44,717 nt of DNA from the IMG/VR virus record IMGVR_UViG_3300000553_000076, positions 1-44,717 of that record; one strand, given 5' to 3'. This document shows, piece after piece, positions 7,589 through 14,552 of the stretch; the stretch's first letter is position 1; every line of letters begins with the position of its first letter. Both the position numbers and the translations under genes were made by a program. This DNA comes from a virus. A model generated the notes under the pieces. The model had not been told where the DNA came from. It searched no databases and saw only the letters and a list, made by a program, of their open reading frames with translations.

Positions 7589-7604
7589 TGTTTCACGTGG
7601 AACA
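7589..7604. promoter_or_regulatory. parS-like site (chromosomal ParB-binding consensus)
   Basis: The + strand reads TGTTTCACGTGGAACA; its complement reads TGTTCCACGTGAAACA. That is an exact match to the bacterial parS consensus TGTTNCACGTGAAACA, which ParB binds near chromosome origins. It lies in the gap between SSB and exonuclease genes. I saw no other extended copy; CACGTG at about 10573 and 13220 lacks the flanks. No ParA or ParB gene is present, so host ParB would be the partner. A phage repressor operator with the same core cannot be excluded. Confidence 0.6.
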
Positions 7605-7611
7605 AAAAAGA

Positions 7612-7705
7612 GTAGAAGCCTCGATTTGGTCTTCAACTAGACAGGGCAGAAAGCCAGAAAATTCCCTGTGTCGACATCCTCGAATGCTGGCTTAACAGCT
7701 TCTAC
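7612..7705 (-). ncRNA. Putative structured RNA element with pseudoknot
   Basis: Three perfect inverted repeats interlock. An 8-bp helix (7612-7619 with 7698-7705, GTAGAAGC/GCTTCTAC) closes the element. Inside, a 6-bp helix (7641-7646 with 7664-7669, ACAGGG/CCCTGT) and a 7-bp helix (7651-7657 with 7687-7693, AAGCCAG/CTGGCTT) cross each other, as in an H-type pseudoknot. On the leftward transcript the element ends in a T-rich stretch (7604-7611) and precedes the exonuclease gene. It matches no riboswitch I know. Structure is by eye; strand and function are inferred. Confidence 0.5.
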
Positions 7706-7734
7706 AAAAACCTACATACGGGCAACTGCGTAGG
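7706..7734 (-). terminator. Weak candidate intrinsic terminator after the SSB gene
   Basis: On the leftward transcript CCTAC (7730-7734) can pair with GTAGG (7711-7715), followed at once by five T residues (7706-7710). It begins six bases after the SSB stop. The stem is only 5 bp with a 14-base loop, so read-through into the exonuclease gene is likely. Confidence 0.4.
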
Positions 7735-7739
7735 GATAC

Positions 7740-8288
7740 TTAGAACAAGGTTGAAATGTCCGATTCAACTTCGTTTGCGACTTCGTTAGTAGCAGATTCT
7801 AGGTCAAGATCACCTGCAGTGTAAGCCTCAAACTTACGAGCAAATTGAATAACCAGATCCAGAGTAGATAATTCTAATTCAAAAGGCTTACCACCTCGTG
7901 CTGCAATGTAAATATCGGTAGCACGAGCCAATGCGTTCTGACGAACAATAGCACGATCACCATGCAACGGAGGGATAGGAAACACTTTCTCTTTGTAACC
8001 ACCACCACTAAAAGTCTTGCCTACTACGGGAGTAGGAGTTGATGCTGGACTTGCTGCAGCAGGTGCTGTTGTTCCTTTGGAAAGAACAATAACCTTCTTA
8101 GTCTCAACACCATAAGTACCAGTGACACCATCAAACTCAACTTGATTGCCAACCGAAACACCAGGATCCTTGAAACCACATTTGACCCAAGTGCCATTAA
8201 CCTTCATAGAGAAGGTAGGTTTCAAACCAAACTTAGTGTTTACGTCTTTTGTAGAAACGGATTCTACGATACCTGTCATCATTGTCAT
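7740..8288 (-). CDS. Candidate ssDNA-binding protein
   Basis: A 182-aa protein starting MTMMTGIVESVSTKDVNTKF, with a beta-rich N-terminal half (TFSMKVNGTWVKCGF, then VGNQVEFDGVTG) compatible with an OB fold. A Pro/Ala/Thr linker follows near residues 78-94. The extreme C-terminus is acidic and ends in Phe (NEVANEVESDISTLF), as in bacterial SSB and T7 gp2.5, where this tail recruits replication partners. It starts 1 bp after the polymerase stop; the frame extends further upstream inside the polymerase gene but that start is unlikely. The SSB role is inferred from tail and context. Confidence 0.7.
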   Translation of the reverse strand: MTMMTGIVESVSTKDVNTKFGLKPTFSMKVNGTWVKCGFKDPGVSVGNQVEFDGVTGTYGVETKKVIVLSKGTTAPAAASPASTPTPVVGKTFSGGGYKEKVFPIPPLHGDRAIVRQNALARATDIYIAARGGKPFELELSTLDLVIQFARKFEAYTAGDLDLESATNEVANEVESDISTLF

Positions 8289-8289
8289 A

Positions 8290-10236
8290 TTAGATTTCTT
8301 CAATATTAAACCAATTAACACCAACAGATGCTCCTGCATTGAGCTTCAGAGCAAGTGGTGTGCCAAACGTATCCAAGAAATACTCATGAGTCCTACTCAA
8401 CATGTTCTTAATAACCTCTAGAAATCCATTTAAGAAATCTTCGTGTACGTCAAACATGATTGAGTCGTGAATGGTGTTAACCATTTTGACTTTATCGTGA
8501 TCCTTGAGTACCTTGAAGATATTGCCCAACATCATTGGAACAATATCACCAGTAGCTAAACCTTGAATTGGATAATTCTTTAGTTCAGTTGGACTGAAGT
8601 TGTACGATCTGCTCGACCAACTACTGTCACTGTGATACTCCTGAAAGTAGAATCGCCTACCTGTTTCAGTTACGTGCGTATAGCTTCGTACCTTATCAAG
8701 TAAACCGTCTTCTCCTTTGGAGTATTGAGCATGTTTCTCAACATGCGCCGCAAATGATGTGTGCCATACAGCTACGCTAGGGTAGCGACCATAGAACACA
8801 TCAATAAACTTCTTAGCCTCGTCTAGGCTGCATCCAGCTTGTTTGCTGATAGCTTTAGCACCAGCACCGTAGATCAATTGGAACGTACGAGACTTGAAAG
8901 GCTTACGCTCTTCCTTGGTTGGATACCTACCAAACATATCTTTGTACAACTCAGAGTGAATGTCAGCACCACCTGAGATGTCTTTGATAAGTTGTTTGTC
9001 ATTGGTAACGTGAGCAAGAGCTACAACCTCTAGTTGATTGAAGTCAACCTCAACAATACGACCACCTGGAAAGCGAGATGTAAAAATCTGCTTGATAGGG
9101 TTGTTGCTGATGTTTTGTAGATTAGGGCTTGTTGATGACAAGCGACCTGTAACAGTCGATGTGTGATTTAACTTGCCGTGTATGTATGATGCACCGTCGT
9201 GCTTAACGATGATGTGCTTGCTAAGACCTTGTACATACGTTGAGAGCTGCTTAGACAACTCACGATATTTCAACAGCTTGTTGATGATTGTCTTAGCTTT
9301 AAGATCAAGCGTATGGTTCAACATGTCGTTAAGGACTTCATCGTCAACAGACACTTGGCCTGTCTTAGCTGATACTTTGTCGGGATCAGGAGTGTACTTG
9401 ATAAACGGCAGCAACGTAACTGCTTTCTCTACCAATTTAAATTTAGGCTTACCATTCTTGTAGAAGCCTACTTCCTCTTTGACCTTGACTTTCTTAGTAC
9501 CACCGAAGAAGAACTGTGACCACTGTTTAGGACTATTGATATCTTCAAGATGTCCACGAGCTAGCTCTTCCAAGTCAAGCTTGACTTGTACGTACTCGTT
9601 GACAACCTCAACTGTGTACTTATCAAGTGCTTCTTTGTCAATGTGTAAGCCGTTGAACATCATCTCTGTTGTAGCGTGTAAGGCTAGCATTTGAGACTGA
9701 ATAAGTTTTAGTTGATTCTGTGCTACAGCTTGCTTGTATTGCTTCTCAGCAATGATGCGAGTGTTGTATACGTCCTGTTCAAGATAAGGAATCAACTCCT
9801 CTTTGGGAATCTTGTCAGAACCTAAACCAGCTTCAAAGTATTTCTTGATGCGATCATCTTTAACTTCTAGTCCATACTTAACTGACAACTCATCTAAGCT
9901 AGAGAACTTAGTGCGTTGACCTGTAAGGATGTACTCAGCTAGTTGTGTATCCCAGATCATGTGGTTCTGTAGAACCTCTTTGGCATGTGTACCTATCTTA
10001 AACAGATACATTAAGTCAAAGCTTAGATTGTGACCACATAGGATTGCATCTCTGGGGAAGGTATATAGCTCACGCTCAAATACTTCTTCCTCGTATGTTG
10101 TTGCACTGAAGTCATCTGCGTCTATGCCATAAGCTACTACGTAGTTATCTGGATGACTAGGATGCGCTGATCCGATTTCTTCATTACCGTTGAGTGTTGT
10201 CTCAACATCTATAGCTACAAATGTAGGATTGGTCAT
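8290..10236 (-). CDS. Family A DNA polymerase with 3'-5' exonuclease
   Basis: A 648-aa protein. The proofreading domain shows Exo I (Asp10 and Glu12 in AIDVETT), Exo II (Asn70 and Asp74 in GHNLSFDLMYL) and Exo III (Tyr151 and Asp155 in YLEQD). The polymerase domain shows motif A (Asp398 in EVDFNQLEV), motif B (KPFKSRTFQLIYGAG) and motif C (NTIHDSIMFDV). At the position equivalent to E. coli Pol I residue 762 this enzyme has Phe452. Motif C is HDS instead of the usual HDE; the catalytic Asp591 is kept. It is slightly shorter than T7 gp5 (704 aa). It is the replicative polymerase, placed between helicase and SSB genes. Confidence 0.95.
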   Translation of the reverse strand: MTNPTFVAIDVETTLNGNEEIGSAHPSHPDNYVVAYGIDADDFSATTYEEEVFERELYTFPRDAILCGHNLSFDLMYLFKIGTHAKEVLQNHMIWDTQLAEYILTGQRTKFSSLDELSVKYGLEVKDDRIKKYFEAGLGSDKIPKEELIPYLEQDVYNTRIIAEKQYKQAVAQNQLKLIQSQMLALHATTEMMFNGLHIDKEALDKYTVEVVNEYVQVKLDLEELARGHLEDINSPKQWSQFFFGGTKKVKVKEEVGFYKNGKPKFKLVEKAVTLLPFIKYTPDPDKVSAKTGQVSVDDEVLNDMLNHTLDLKAKTIINKLLKYRELSKQLSTYVQGLSKHIIVKHDGASYIHGKLNHTSTVTGRLSSTSPNLQNISNNPIKQIFTSRFPGGRIVEVDFNQLEVVALAHVTNDKQLIKDISGGADIHSELYKDMFGRYPTKEERKPFKSRTFQLIYGAGAKAISKQAGCSLDEAKKFIDVFYGRYPSVAVWHTSFAAHVEKHAQYSKGEDGLLDKVRSYTHVTETGRRFYFQEYHSDSSWSSRSYNFSPTELKNYPIQGLATGDIVPMMLGNIFKVLKDHDKVKMVNTIHDSIMFDVHEDFLNGFLEVIKNMLSRTHEYFLDTFGTPLALKLNAGASVGVNWFNIEEI

Positions 10237-10265
10237 GGTTTTCCAATCGCCTTTCTTTAGTTAAT

Positions 10266-11531
10266 TTACTCATACCTAGCACGGATAGGATCAATAGTCA
10301 CAAGGTATTGACCGTGACGTTCTGACTCCATCTGTTTAGCACCACCACCAGGAAGTTTGTTCTTAGGAACATTGATAGTACGGATCATCTCTTCCTCTGG
10401 ACTCTTAGGTTCCTTGTACTTACCTAACGTGATAACAACGTCAGCTTCACCAGGCTTGTCAGTCTTGGAACCACGAAGAGCATCAAGACCAATAAACGGA
10501 GGATCTTTGAGATCTACAGCAGTAGCACTTAGCTGTGATGCAGCAATAACTGGACCATAGCTACGAGCTAGCTCACGTGCCCACTTGTAGATCTTACCTA
10601 GACGTATGTCTTCTCTGTCGTCAGACTTACTAAAGCCATCAACCTTGTCAAGCTGATCGAATACGATCAAACCTGGATTGACTTCTTTAAAGAGAGTCTC
10701 AAGGTCTTTGAGATTGTTGGTGTCTTTAGTAACACGGATCTTATCTTTGTTACCACCCATAAGAGTTGTGTAAGCATCCATAGCTGCCTTAGAGTCAGCA
10801 ATGATGTCTTTAGACTCTTTACCGAGAGCAGCTTGAACGATACGGAAGAACACAACAGAAGATTCTTCTTCGTTGTTAACCCACACCACAGGACGATCCT
10901 TGGGAAGTTGTTGAGCCAGATAGCTCACCTCACTGGCTAAGAAAGTTGTCTTGCCCACCTCGACACGAGCAGCAACAATGACAAAGTTGCCAGTGCGGAG
11001 AGGACCAAGAGAACGATTAAGTACGTCCAAGCGCCATTCGTAGCCGGAAGATGATATGCGATCCGCAATAGTAGATAGATCAGCACTAACAAACAGCTCA
11101 TCTTTTTCAATGTATCTCTCCACATCTTTAAGAGCATTGGTTGCTAGGATATGAACGTGTTCAAGATCACTAGAACCTTCTTTGACTTTCTCACATTCCT
11201 CCATGATCTTTGCTAGGTAATCCAACTCGATAAGAGTCTTGATTACTTCTTCGTGAGCATGGTGTGGTTCAAAGTCTTTTGCTTTGGTCAAAGTCATACG
11301 CAGCTTAACGATTGCATCGTCAGTCAAACGCTTGCTTTGATCCGCTATTAAGTATGCAGAGAACGAGTCCCAGTTAACCTTGCTGATGCTTGGAAACGTC
11401 TTGTAGTAACGATCCATACCATCAAGGATAACTGTTGTTTCCTTAGTGACTACATGAGGCTTTACGTACCTCCTGTACTTACTAAAGTTTTCTCTGCTCT
11501 CAGCACAGAGATAAAGAACTGAGTAGTCCAT
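10266..11531 (-). CDS. DnaB/RecA-type replicative helicase
   Basis: A 421-aa protein starting MDYSVLYLCAES; this ATG has AAAGGA five bases upstream, so I reject a longer frame that runs to 11657 inside the primase gene. Walker A is VAARVEVGKTTF (Gly193-Lys194-Thr195). Walker B is GLIVFDQLDKV. VIAASQLS follows, the usual RecA/DnaB motif. The N-terminal 150 residues are helical, as in DnaB-like proteins. It should unwind DNA at the fork. In T7 primase and helicase are one protein (gp4); here they are separate genes overlapping by 32 bp. Confidence 0.9.
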   Translation of the reverse strand: MDYSVLYLCAESRENFSKYRRYVKPHVVTKETTVILDGMDRYYKTFPSISKVNWDSFSAYLIADQSKRLTDDAIVKLRMTLTKAKDFEPHHAHEEVIKTLIELDYLAKIMEECEKVKEGSSDLEHVHILATNALKDVERYIEKDELFVSADLSTIADRISSSGYEWRLDVLNRSLGPLRTGNFVIVAARVEVGKTTFLASEVSYLAQQLPKDRPVVWVNNEEESSVVFFRIVQAALGKESKDIIADSKAAMDAYTTLMGGNKDKIRVTKDTNNLKDLETLFKEVNPGLIVFDQLDKVDGFSKSDDREDIRLGKIYKWARELARSYGPVIAASQLSATAVDLKDPPFIGLDALRGSKTDKPGEADVVITLGKYKEPKSPEEEMIRTINVPKNKLPGGGAKQMESERHGQYLVTIDPIRARYE

Positions 11532-12297
11532 TGAGTTCCTTTGGTTTATATTGTTTTGGTTCTTTACTGTTCTCGTAGTTGAAGATTTCAACATCACGAT
11601 CCAGATAGTGTGAAAGTGTCTCCTGCACTTTCCGTGCCCCCTTTCTCCCTGCTTCATCAGGGTCTAGCCATATAAAAATCTTCTTGAAACCTAGTTCACT
11701 GATTTGGATCAGAGTCTTGTCAGTGATCGTTGTTCTTAGTAACGCTAGCGAAGTAGCATCCAGGTCATTGTGAATACGGTACGCACTGAGATAGTCCTCG
11801 GTGATGTACAGAGTCTTACCTTCACCTTTAAACCAAGCAGAGTCTGCTGTTGTGCTTGTGATCTTTGTCAGATACTTAGGTTCCTTCTTCAGATTCCTGA
11901 TCTGATAGCCTATAGGATTCCAGTGTGGGTCATACAGAGTTAGAGCAACTTGATCTAGGTGGCCTAGTACACCTCTGAAGTAGACATCTGCTGGATCGCA
12001 ATAGTGCTTGTGCAGCCACACCTTACCTTCGGGACTTAGTGGTCCAAATGTAGCTTTGAAGCTGCTGTGATTGGTCGTCGTGTCTTTGTGGAGCCACTCC
12101 GACAACCTGGAGCTAGTGTCTGATGCGAAGCCCTTGTCGTTGCAGTGGTGGCAGTATGCAAGCAGACCTTTTTCTGTACGCTTGATGTACAACCTACGCT
12201 TCTTGTCCTCACCTGCTTCGCAGCCTGTGTGGTTAACGTGTACCTGCTGCCCAATGTTACTAGGAGCATTAGCTAGGATTAGCTGTTTGCTAATCAC
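11500..12297 (-). CDS. DNA primase with Toprim domain, T7 gp4 N-terminal-like
   Basis: A 265-aa protein. The N-terminal zinc-binding region has Cys26, Cys49 and Cys52 (NHTGCEAGE and LLAYCHHCND), with a fourth ligand probably His. The Toprim domain shows Glu167 in LYITEDYLSAYRI and Asp212/Asp214 in FIWLDPDEAGRKGARK. It should make RNA primers for lagging-strand synthesis. The start is in an ATGA overlap with the 83-aa gene and the end overlaps the helicase start, so production of the two is likely balanced by coupling. It corresponds to the front half of T7 gp4. Confidence 0.9.
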   Translation of the reverse strand: MISKQLILANAPSNIGQQVHVNHTGCEAGEDKKRRLYIKRTEKGLLAYCHHCNDKGFASDTSSRLSEWLHKDTTTNHSSFKATFGPLSPEGKVWLHKHYCDPADVYFRGVLGHLDQVALTLYDPHWNPIGYQIRNLKKEPKYLTKITSTTADSAWFKGEGKTLYITEDYLSAYRIHNDLDATSLALLRTTITDKTLIQISELGFKKIFIWLDPDEAGRKGARKVQETLSHYLDRDVEIFNYENSKEPKQYKPKELNGLLSSLSLC

Positions 12298-12545
12298 TCT
12301 TCACCTCTTGCTCGGATTGCTTCTGCGTTTGATTTGAGAATCATTTGTGCAACGCCATCTGACCGACACGCATCAGCGTTTAATTCAACAAGCTTTGCGC
12401 ACTCATTACGCTCGGCTTCTGCTACCAGTTTGGCAAAAACTTTCAGCTCAAACTCGCATAACGTTGGCGCATAAATTGAATTAGTCACAGAACCAATTTC
12501 AAATCCAGCTTGTCTAGCCATCTCAATGATTTGTTCGTCATTCAT
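12294..12545 (-). CDS. Small hypothetical protein, tandem paralogue 1
   Basis: An 83-aa helical protein, MNDEQIIEMARQAGFEIGSV at the start and AEAIRARGEE at the end, with FAKLVAEAERNECAKL in the middle. The gene just upstream (12542-12790) shares the plan MTDEQI.., FAKLVAQHEREACADI.., IRARGEA. The two look like an old tandem duplication joined by ATGA. Such proteins are common in phages of Burkholderiales in my recollection; function unknown. Confidence 0.65.
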   Translation of the reverse strand: MNDEQIIEMARQAGFEIGSVTNSIYAPTLCEFELKVFAKLVAEAERNECAKLVELNADACRSDGVAQMILKSNAEAIRARGEE

Positions 12546-12790
12546 GCTTCACCTCTGGCTCTGATTTGATTTGCAATTCCAACTGCTGTGCCGTTTTGAG
12601 GTGGGTGAGAAGTCAAGCTTATGTGCATTGCATAGCGTTGCTTTTCAGCAATGTCAGCACATGCCTCACGCTCATGCTGTGCTACCAGTTTGGCAAACTT
12701 TACGGGGTCTAATTCGCCAGCAACATAGTCACCATTGTTTTCAATAACCAAGGCTTGGTCATATAATTTTGCAATTTGTTCGTCAGTCAT
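12542..12790 (-). CDS. Small hypothetical protein, tandem paralogue 2
   Basis: An 82-aa protein (MTDEQIAKLYDQALVIENNG, then KFAKLVAQHEREACADIAEK, ending IRARGEA). It is paralogous to the next gene down. It is linked by ATGA overlaps to genes on both sides, so it belongs to a translationally coupled run from 13346 to 11500. No function known. Confidence 0.65.
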   Translation of the reverse strand: MTDEQIAKLYDQALVIENNGDYVAGELDPVKFAKLVAQHEREACADIAEKQRYAMHISLTSHPPQNGTAVGIANQIRARGEA

Positions 12791-13017
12791 GCTTCCCCCT
12801 CTACTGGTTCATATGTCATTTCAAAAATATCTGGCTTGCAGGAATAATGCTCACCCTTCACGCCGGTAATGATCCAGTCGCCAGGGGTGACTGTATGCAC
12901 ACCCTCAAGCGTGTAGATGGCTCCGTATCCGCGTTCTCTATGACGCACAGCAGGGTGGTCGCCGTCTTTAAACCACTGCGTGGCCTCAATGACCACGGGT
13001 TTCTTTCTGAATTTCAT
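12787..13017 (-). CDS. PGDYG-family phage protein
   Basis: A 76-aa protein starting MKFRKKPVVIEATQWFKDGD and containing TPGDWIITGVKGEHYSCKPD. I recognise this as the small phage family named after its PGDY/PGDW motif. Members are beta-rich and of unknown function. It is linked by ATGA overlaps to both neighbours. Confidence 0.8.
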   Translation of the reverse strand: MKFRKKPVVIEATQWFKDGDHPAVRHRERGYGAIYTLEGVHTVTPGDWIITGVKGEHYSCKPDIFEMTYEPVEGEA

Positions 13018-13346
13018 GCTTCACTCCTTAGCCAGTTAGTTAGTTTGGTAGTTGTATTGATCATCTTGCGAGCACGGTAGTTCTTGGCTATTTGTGCTTT
13101 AGTCATTGCTGCTCTCTTTGCATCTGGTTTGTTACCAATCATGAAGATAGGCATAGCGTCTCGACCCAGTGTGTCCTTCTCCCAGTCTGCAATGTAAACA
13201 GCTCTAACCTTGTGCAGCTCACGTGTGTATTGATACACCGTTTGTTTATGCAATCCTGTATCCCTTGCTAACTCATCAGCAGTTCTAGTGCCTTCCATTA
13301 GCATCTTGATAAGATGTGCATAACTCATAGCGTTAACTTTTACCAA
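13014..13346 (-). CDS. Helix-turn-helix regulator
   Basis: A 110-aa basic protein. Residues 8-50 hold a clear HTH (HLIKMLMEGTRTADELARDT, then GLHKQTVYQYTRELHKV). A segment YIADWEKDTLGRDAMPIFMIG follows that would be the wing and core of a winged-helix fold. The C-terminus is rich in Lys and Arg. The proposed start is TTG at 13346, which has GGGAG at seven-base spacing; the first ATG at 13328 lacks a ribosome site. It is the first gene after an intrinsic terminator and heads the run leading to primase and helicase, so it could control them. Confidence 0.7.
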   Translation of the reverse strand: MVKVNAMSYAHLIKMLMEGTRTADELARDTGLHKQTVYQYTRELHKVRAVYIADWEKDTLGRDAMPIFMIGNKPDAKRAAMTKAQIAKNYRARKMINTTTKLTNWLRSEA

Positions 13347-13361
13347 CGTCTATCTCCCAAT

Positions 13362-13396
13362 AAAACTCAAAATAGAAAGCTCTCTCGTAGGAGAGC
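13362..13396 (-). terminator. Intrinsic terminator after the AAA+ ATPase gene
   Basis: On the leftward transcript GCTCTC (13391-13396) pairs with GAGAGC (13379-13384), loop CTACGA, followed by TTTCTATTTTGAG. It lies in the 66-bp gap between the ATPase stop and the HTH start, so it separates the ATPase/VWA unit from the replication unit, perhaps partially. Confidence 0.7.
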
Positions 13397-13412
13397 CTTG
13401 TGGTTTTGACTT

Positions 13413-14552
13413 TTAGTCTTCTCTAGAACCAAACACTTTGTTGAACAACTCGTCAGCAACCTTACGTTGTGTCTCATTTAGTTTGTTGAGATACACAACC
13501 TTGTAAGCTTTCTTGAGTGTGTAACCAGCAGCCATCTTTCGGCAGATACTGAACAACGAACGAGGAGACACCGTAAGATTAAACTGTCCAGCTTGATAAC
13601 CTTGACGAATCAAGTTAGCTAGCTTAACAAGTTCTTTGGTAGTCCTAGGAGCAATTGATGCACTCCACTTGTTGTTGATCATTTGTTCCTCAACCAATGG
13701 GTTGAGATAGTTGATGTATACCGCAGTACCAAAGCGATCCAATGTAGCAGAGTTTTGAACGTTAGTACCAGCATGTGAACCAGTGTCATCGCCTTGACCT
13801 TGTGTATTACCAATAGCGACTAGCCTGAAATGCTCGTGAGGGACAATTTGTTTGTCTTTGGTACTACCAGGCATCTCTTTGAGAAAGAGCTTGCCGTTGT
13901 CCTCTAAAAGCCACTGTAGACCCATTGAGATCTCAGGAGGTGTTACATCCCACTCGTCCCAAGCGAATACTGCACCGTACTTAACAGCTTCGGTAACAGC
14001 ACCGTCAACCCAGATTGTTGAACCATCCTTAGCCGTTAGTTGACCAAAGATCATTGAAGAATCCATATCGCCAGTGCAATTAACTCGAACGAAAGGACGA
14101 TTAGTAAGAGCACAAAGCTGTTGAATAAGACTTGATTTACCGGCCCCTGTAGGGCCATAGCAAAGAACTTTCTCATTTAATTCCCACGCTAAAAGAATGT
14201 TAGAGGCTGCTTCCTCTTCGATGACATAGCCTTTATCGACTTCTGGAATGAAAGGAACTAAGCGTTCATCCCACTCATAGTCGTGAAAGCAAGTGACACC
14301 AAAGTCATCTTCATCCCTAACGTAGACACCTGTAAGCTCTGAGAAAAACTTTTGATTGCTTTTGAGCTTCGGATGAGCTACCACTGCTGGTTCTTTCATT
14401 TTGGATTTCCTACTCTCTACCATTTCGTCAATCAAAGCACCAACTTCATCAGCTAGGCTTGGTTCACTACTTGGTGCAGTAGGACGTTTACGTCTTTCTA
14501 ACTCTCGTTTGAGAGCCTCCTTGACTAGATCGTCTACCTTTGGACTAGACAT
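13413..14552 (-). CDS. MoxR/CobS-type AAA+ ATPase
   Basis: A 379-aa protein. Walker A is CYGPTGAGKSS (Gly133 to Ser140). Walker B is AVFAWDEWDVTPPE (Asp199, Glu200). Sensor 1 lies in LVAIGNTQG, and LDRFGTAVYI supplies a likely arginine finger. About 60 charged N-terminal residues precede the ATPase core. This layout fits CobS and MoxR ATPases, which act as rings with a VWA-domain partner to insert metals or remodel proteins. The partner gene lies directly upstream and overlaps it by 8 bp. No cobalamin genes are present, so cobalt chelation is unlikely. The phage role is unknown. Confidence 0.88.
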   Translation of the reverse strand: MSSPKVDDLVKEALKRELERRKRPTAPSSEPSLADEVGALIDEMVESRKSKMKEPAVVAHPKLKSNQKFFSELTGVYVRDEDDFGVTCFHDYEWDERLVPFIPEVDKGYVIEEEAASNILLAWELNEKVLCYGPTGAGKSSLIQQLCALTNRPFVRVNCTGDMDSSMIFGQLTAKDGSTIWVDGAVTEAVKYGAVFAWDEWDVTPPEISMGLQWLLEDNGKLFLKEMPGSTKDKQIVPHEHFRLVAIGNTQGQGDDTGSHAGTNVQNSATLDRFGTAVYINYLNPLVEEQMINNKWSASIAPRTTKELVKLANLIRQGYQAGQFNLTVSPRSLFSICRKMAAGYTLKKAYKVVYLNKLNETQRKVADELFNKVFGSRED

